A DNA stretch of 64,000 nucleotides, from positions 9,108,923 to 9,172,922 of the forward strand of contig NC_034015.1 in NCBI RefSeq assembly GCF_000346465.2, in the 5' to 3' direction. The notes below the pieces were generated by a model. It was not told the origin of the DNA and searched no databases. It was given only the letters and a program-made list of their open reading frames with translations. Positions 53,161-64,000 of the stretch are shown one piece after another. The translations under genes were made by a program, and so were the position numbers. The number at the start of each line of letters is the position of its first letter. Positions within the stretch are counted from its first letter, which is position 1. Source of the stretch: Prunus persica (Eukaryota; Streptophyta; Magnoliopsida; Rosales; Rosaceae).

Positions 53161-53433
53161 ACAAATGTCACCCGGCCAGAGCAGGTTAGCGCCTCCCGAT
53201 GCTTCCTGCACTGTCTGTGACTACTACGAGACCTTCCCTTTCTCTCTCTACCCGCCTTATCCTACGCAGCCTCTCGTTATCACCACAGCTTCTCTAGGGT
53301 TAGGGCTAAATTCTCATTCGCTTCCTCTCTCTCTTTCTCGCTTTCTTTTCGCCCAATTCTTCATGCGCTTCGGAGAACTAGGGTTTTATGATCTTCTAAG
53401 GGTAGCTTCACATTCTGTTCGACCCAAACGCAC
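53161..53433 (+). promoter_or_regulatory. probable INO80 5' UTR with TC-rich tract
   Basis: TC-rich sequence (CTTCCTCTCTCTCTTTCTCG at about 53320) and two AGGGTTTTA/TAGGGTTAGGG telomere-box-like words at about 53297 and 53383 lie just upstream of the start codon at 53434. TC elements and telo-boxes are common near plant housekeeping gene starts. Confidence 0.5.
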
Positions 53434-63790
<10,357 letters not shown>

Positions 63791-64000
63791 TTTGGATCCT
63801 GCTGGTTTCCGAGCTGAAACTGGGCAGGATATCTGAATCCAAAGGCAGTTCATTTTCTTGTTAATATAGTGGACAAGATTGTAATTGATTGAGCATGAGC
63901 ATCACTTCGAGGTCCTCTTGTCACTGGCCCCATTGTGGCTGGGAAGAAATTGGGACCAGAGTTGCAGAATATATAGTCAGAGCTGTACGATAGTTTGTAA
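63791..64000 (+). other. INO80 3' UTR (continues past the window)
   Basis: Sequence after the stop TAG (63788-63790). No AATAAA-type signal is seen before the window ends. Confidence 0.6.

Overview
This 64 kb window is nuclear DNA of a flowering plant. It is AT-rich, its genes have many introns with GT..AG borders, and it holds plant transposon families and a nuclear-type tRNA-Lys. Protein wording (mainly the INO80-like gene) points to a woody eudicot, probably Rosaceae. That placement is by eye and tentative. One run of 100 N (18827-18926) is an assembly gap.

Host genes in order: (1) the 3' half of an alpha carbonic anhydrase (+, to 1057); (2) a complete PTST1-like gene, a CBM48 protein that brings starch synthase to granules (-, eight coding exons, 5310-10940, 299 aa); (3) tRNA-Lys(CTT) at 19087-19159 with a broken inverted partner at the gap; (4) a complete CCZ1 gene, vacuolar fusion GEF subunit (-, nine coding exons, 19850-23858, 516 aa); (5) a penta-EF-hand calcium sensor of the CML48/49/50 group (-, five exons, 26463-28550, 279 aa); (6) a complete INO80 chromatin-remodelling ATPase (+, 23 coding exons, 53434-63790, 1516 aa). 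For each complete gene the exon lengths add up to an uninterrupted frame. The genes are unrelated neighbours, as is normal in plants, with no operon logic.

Between the genes lies a dense transposon landscape. The most striking object is a 6.46 kb Mutator-like element (11989-18447) with 112-bp terminal inverted repeats and a perfect 9-bp target duplication. It carries an intron-containing fragment of the host chaperonin gene CCT3, so it is a Pack-MULE. It also holds a truncated transposase N-terminus, two unrecognised ORFs and two CAATA-type minisatellites, and it sits about 100 bp upstream of the PTST1 TATA box. Other elements: a 900-bp MULE with a perfect 9-bp target duplication (28903-29802), a 1.83 kb non-autonomous hAT with a perfect 8-bp duplication (43700-45530), a long-TIR element (45590-48326), a structurally intact 6 kb LINE with ORF1 and ORF2 open and overlapping at ATGA (about 30311-36320), a decayed LINE (48340-51100), a 5'-truncated LINE tail with a 10-bp duplication (51294-51635), a Copia-like LTR with primer-binding site, a decayed PIF/Harbinger ORF1 gene, a fold-back MITE inside a SINE-like sequence, and a 3 kb block of nested duplications (40240-43180).

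No novel multi-gene system such as a defence island or biosynthetic cluster is visible. The best candidate for something undescribed is the Pack-MULE with its particular cargo and position. All calls were made by reading the sequence; no database search was run.
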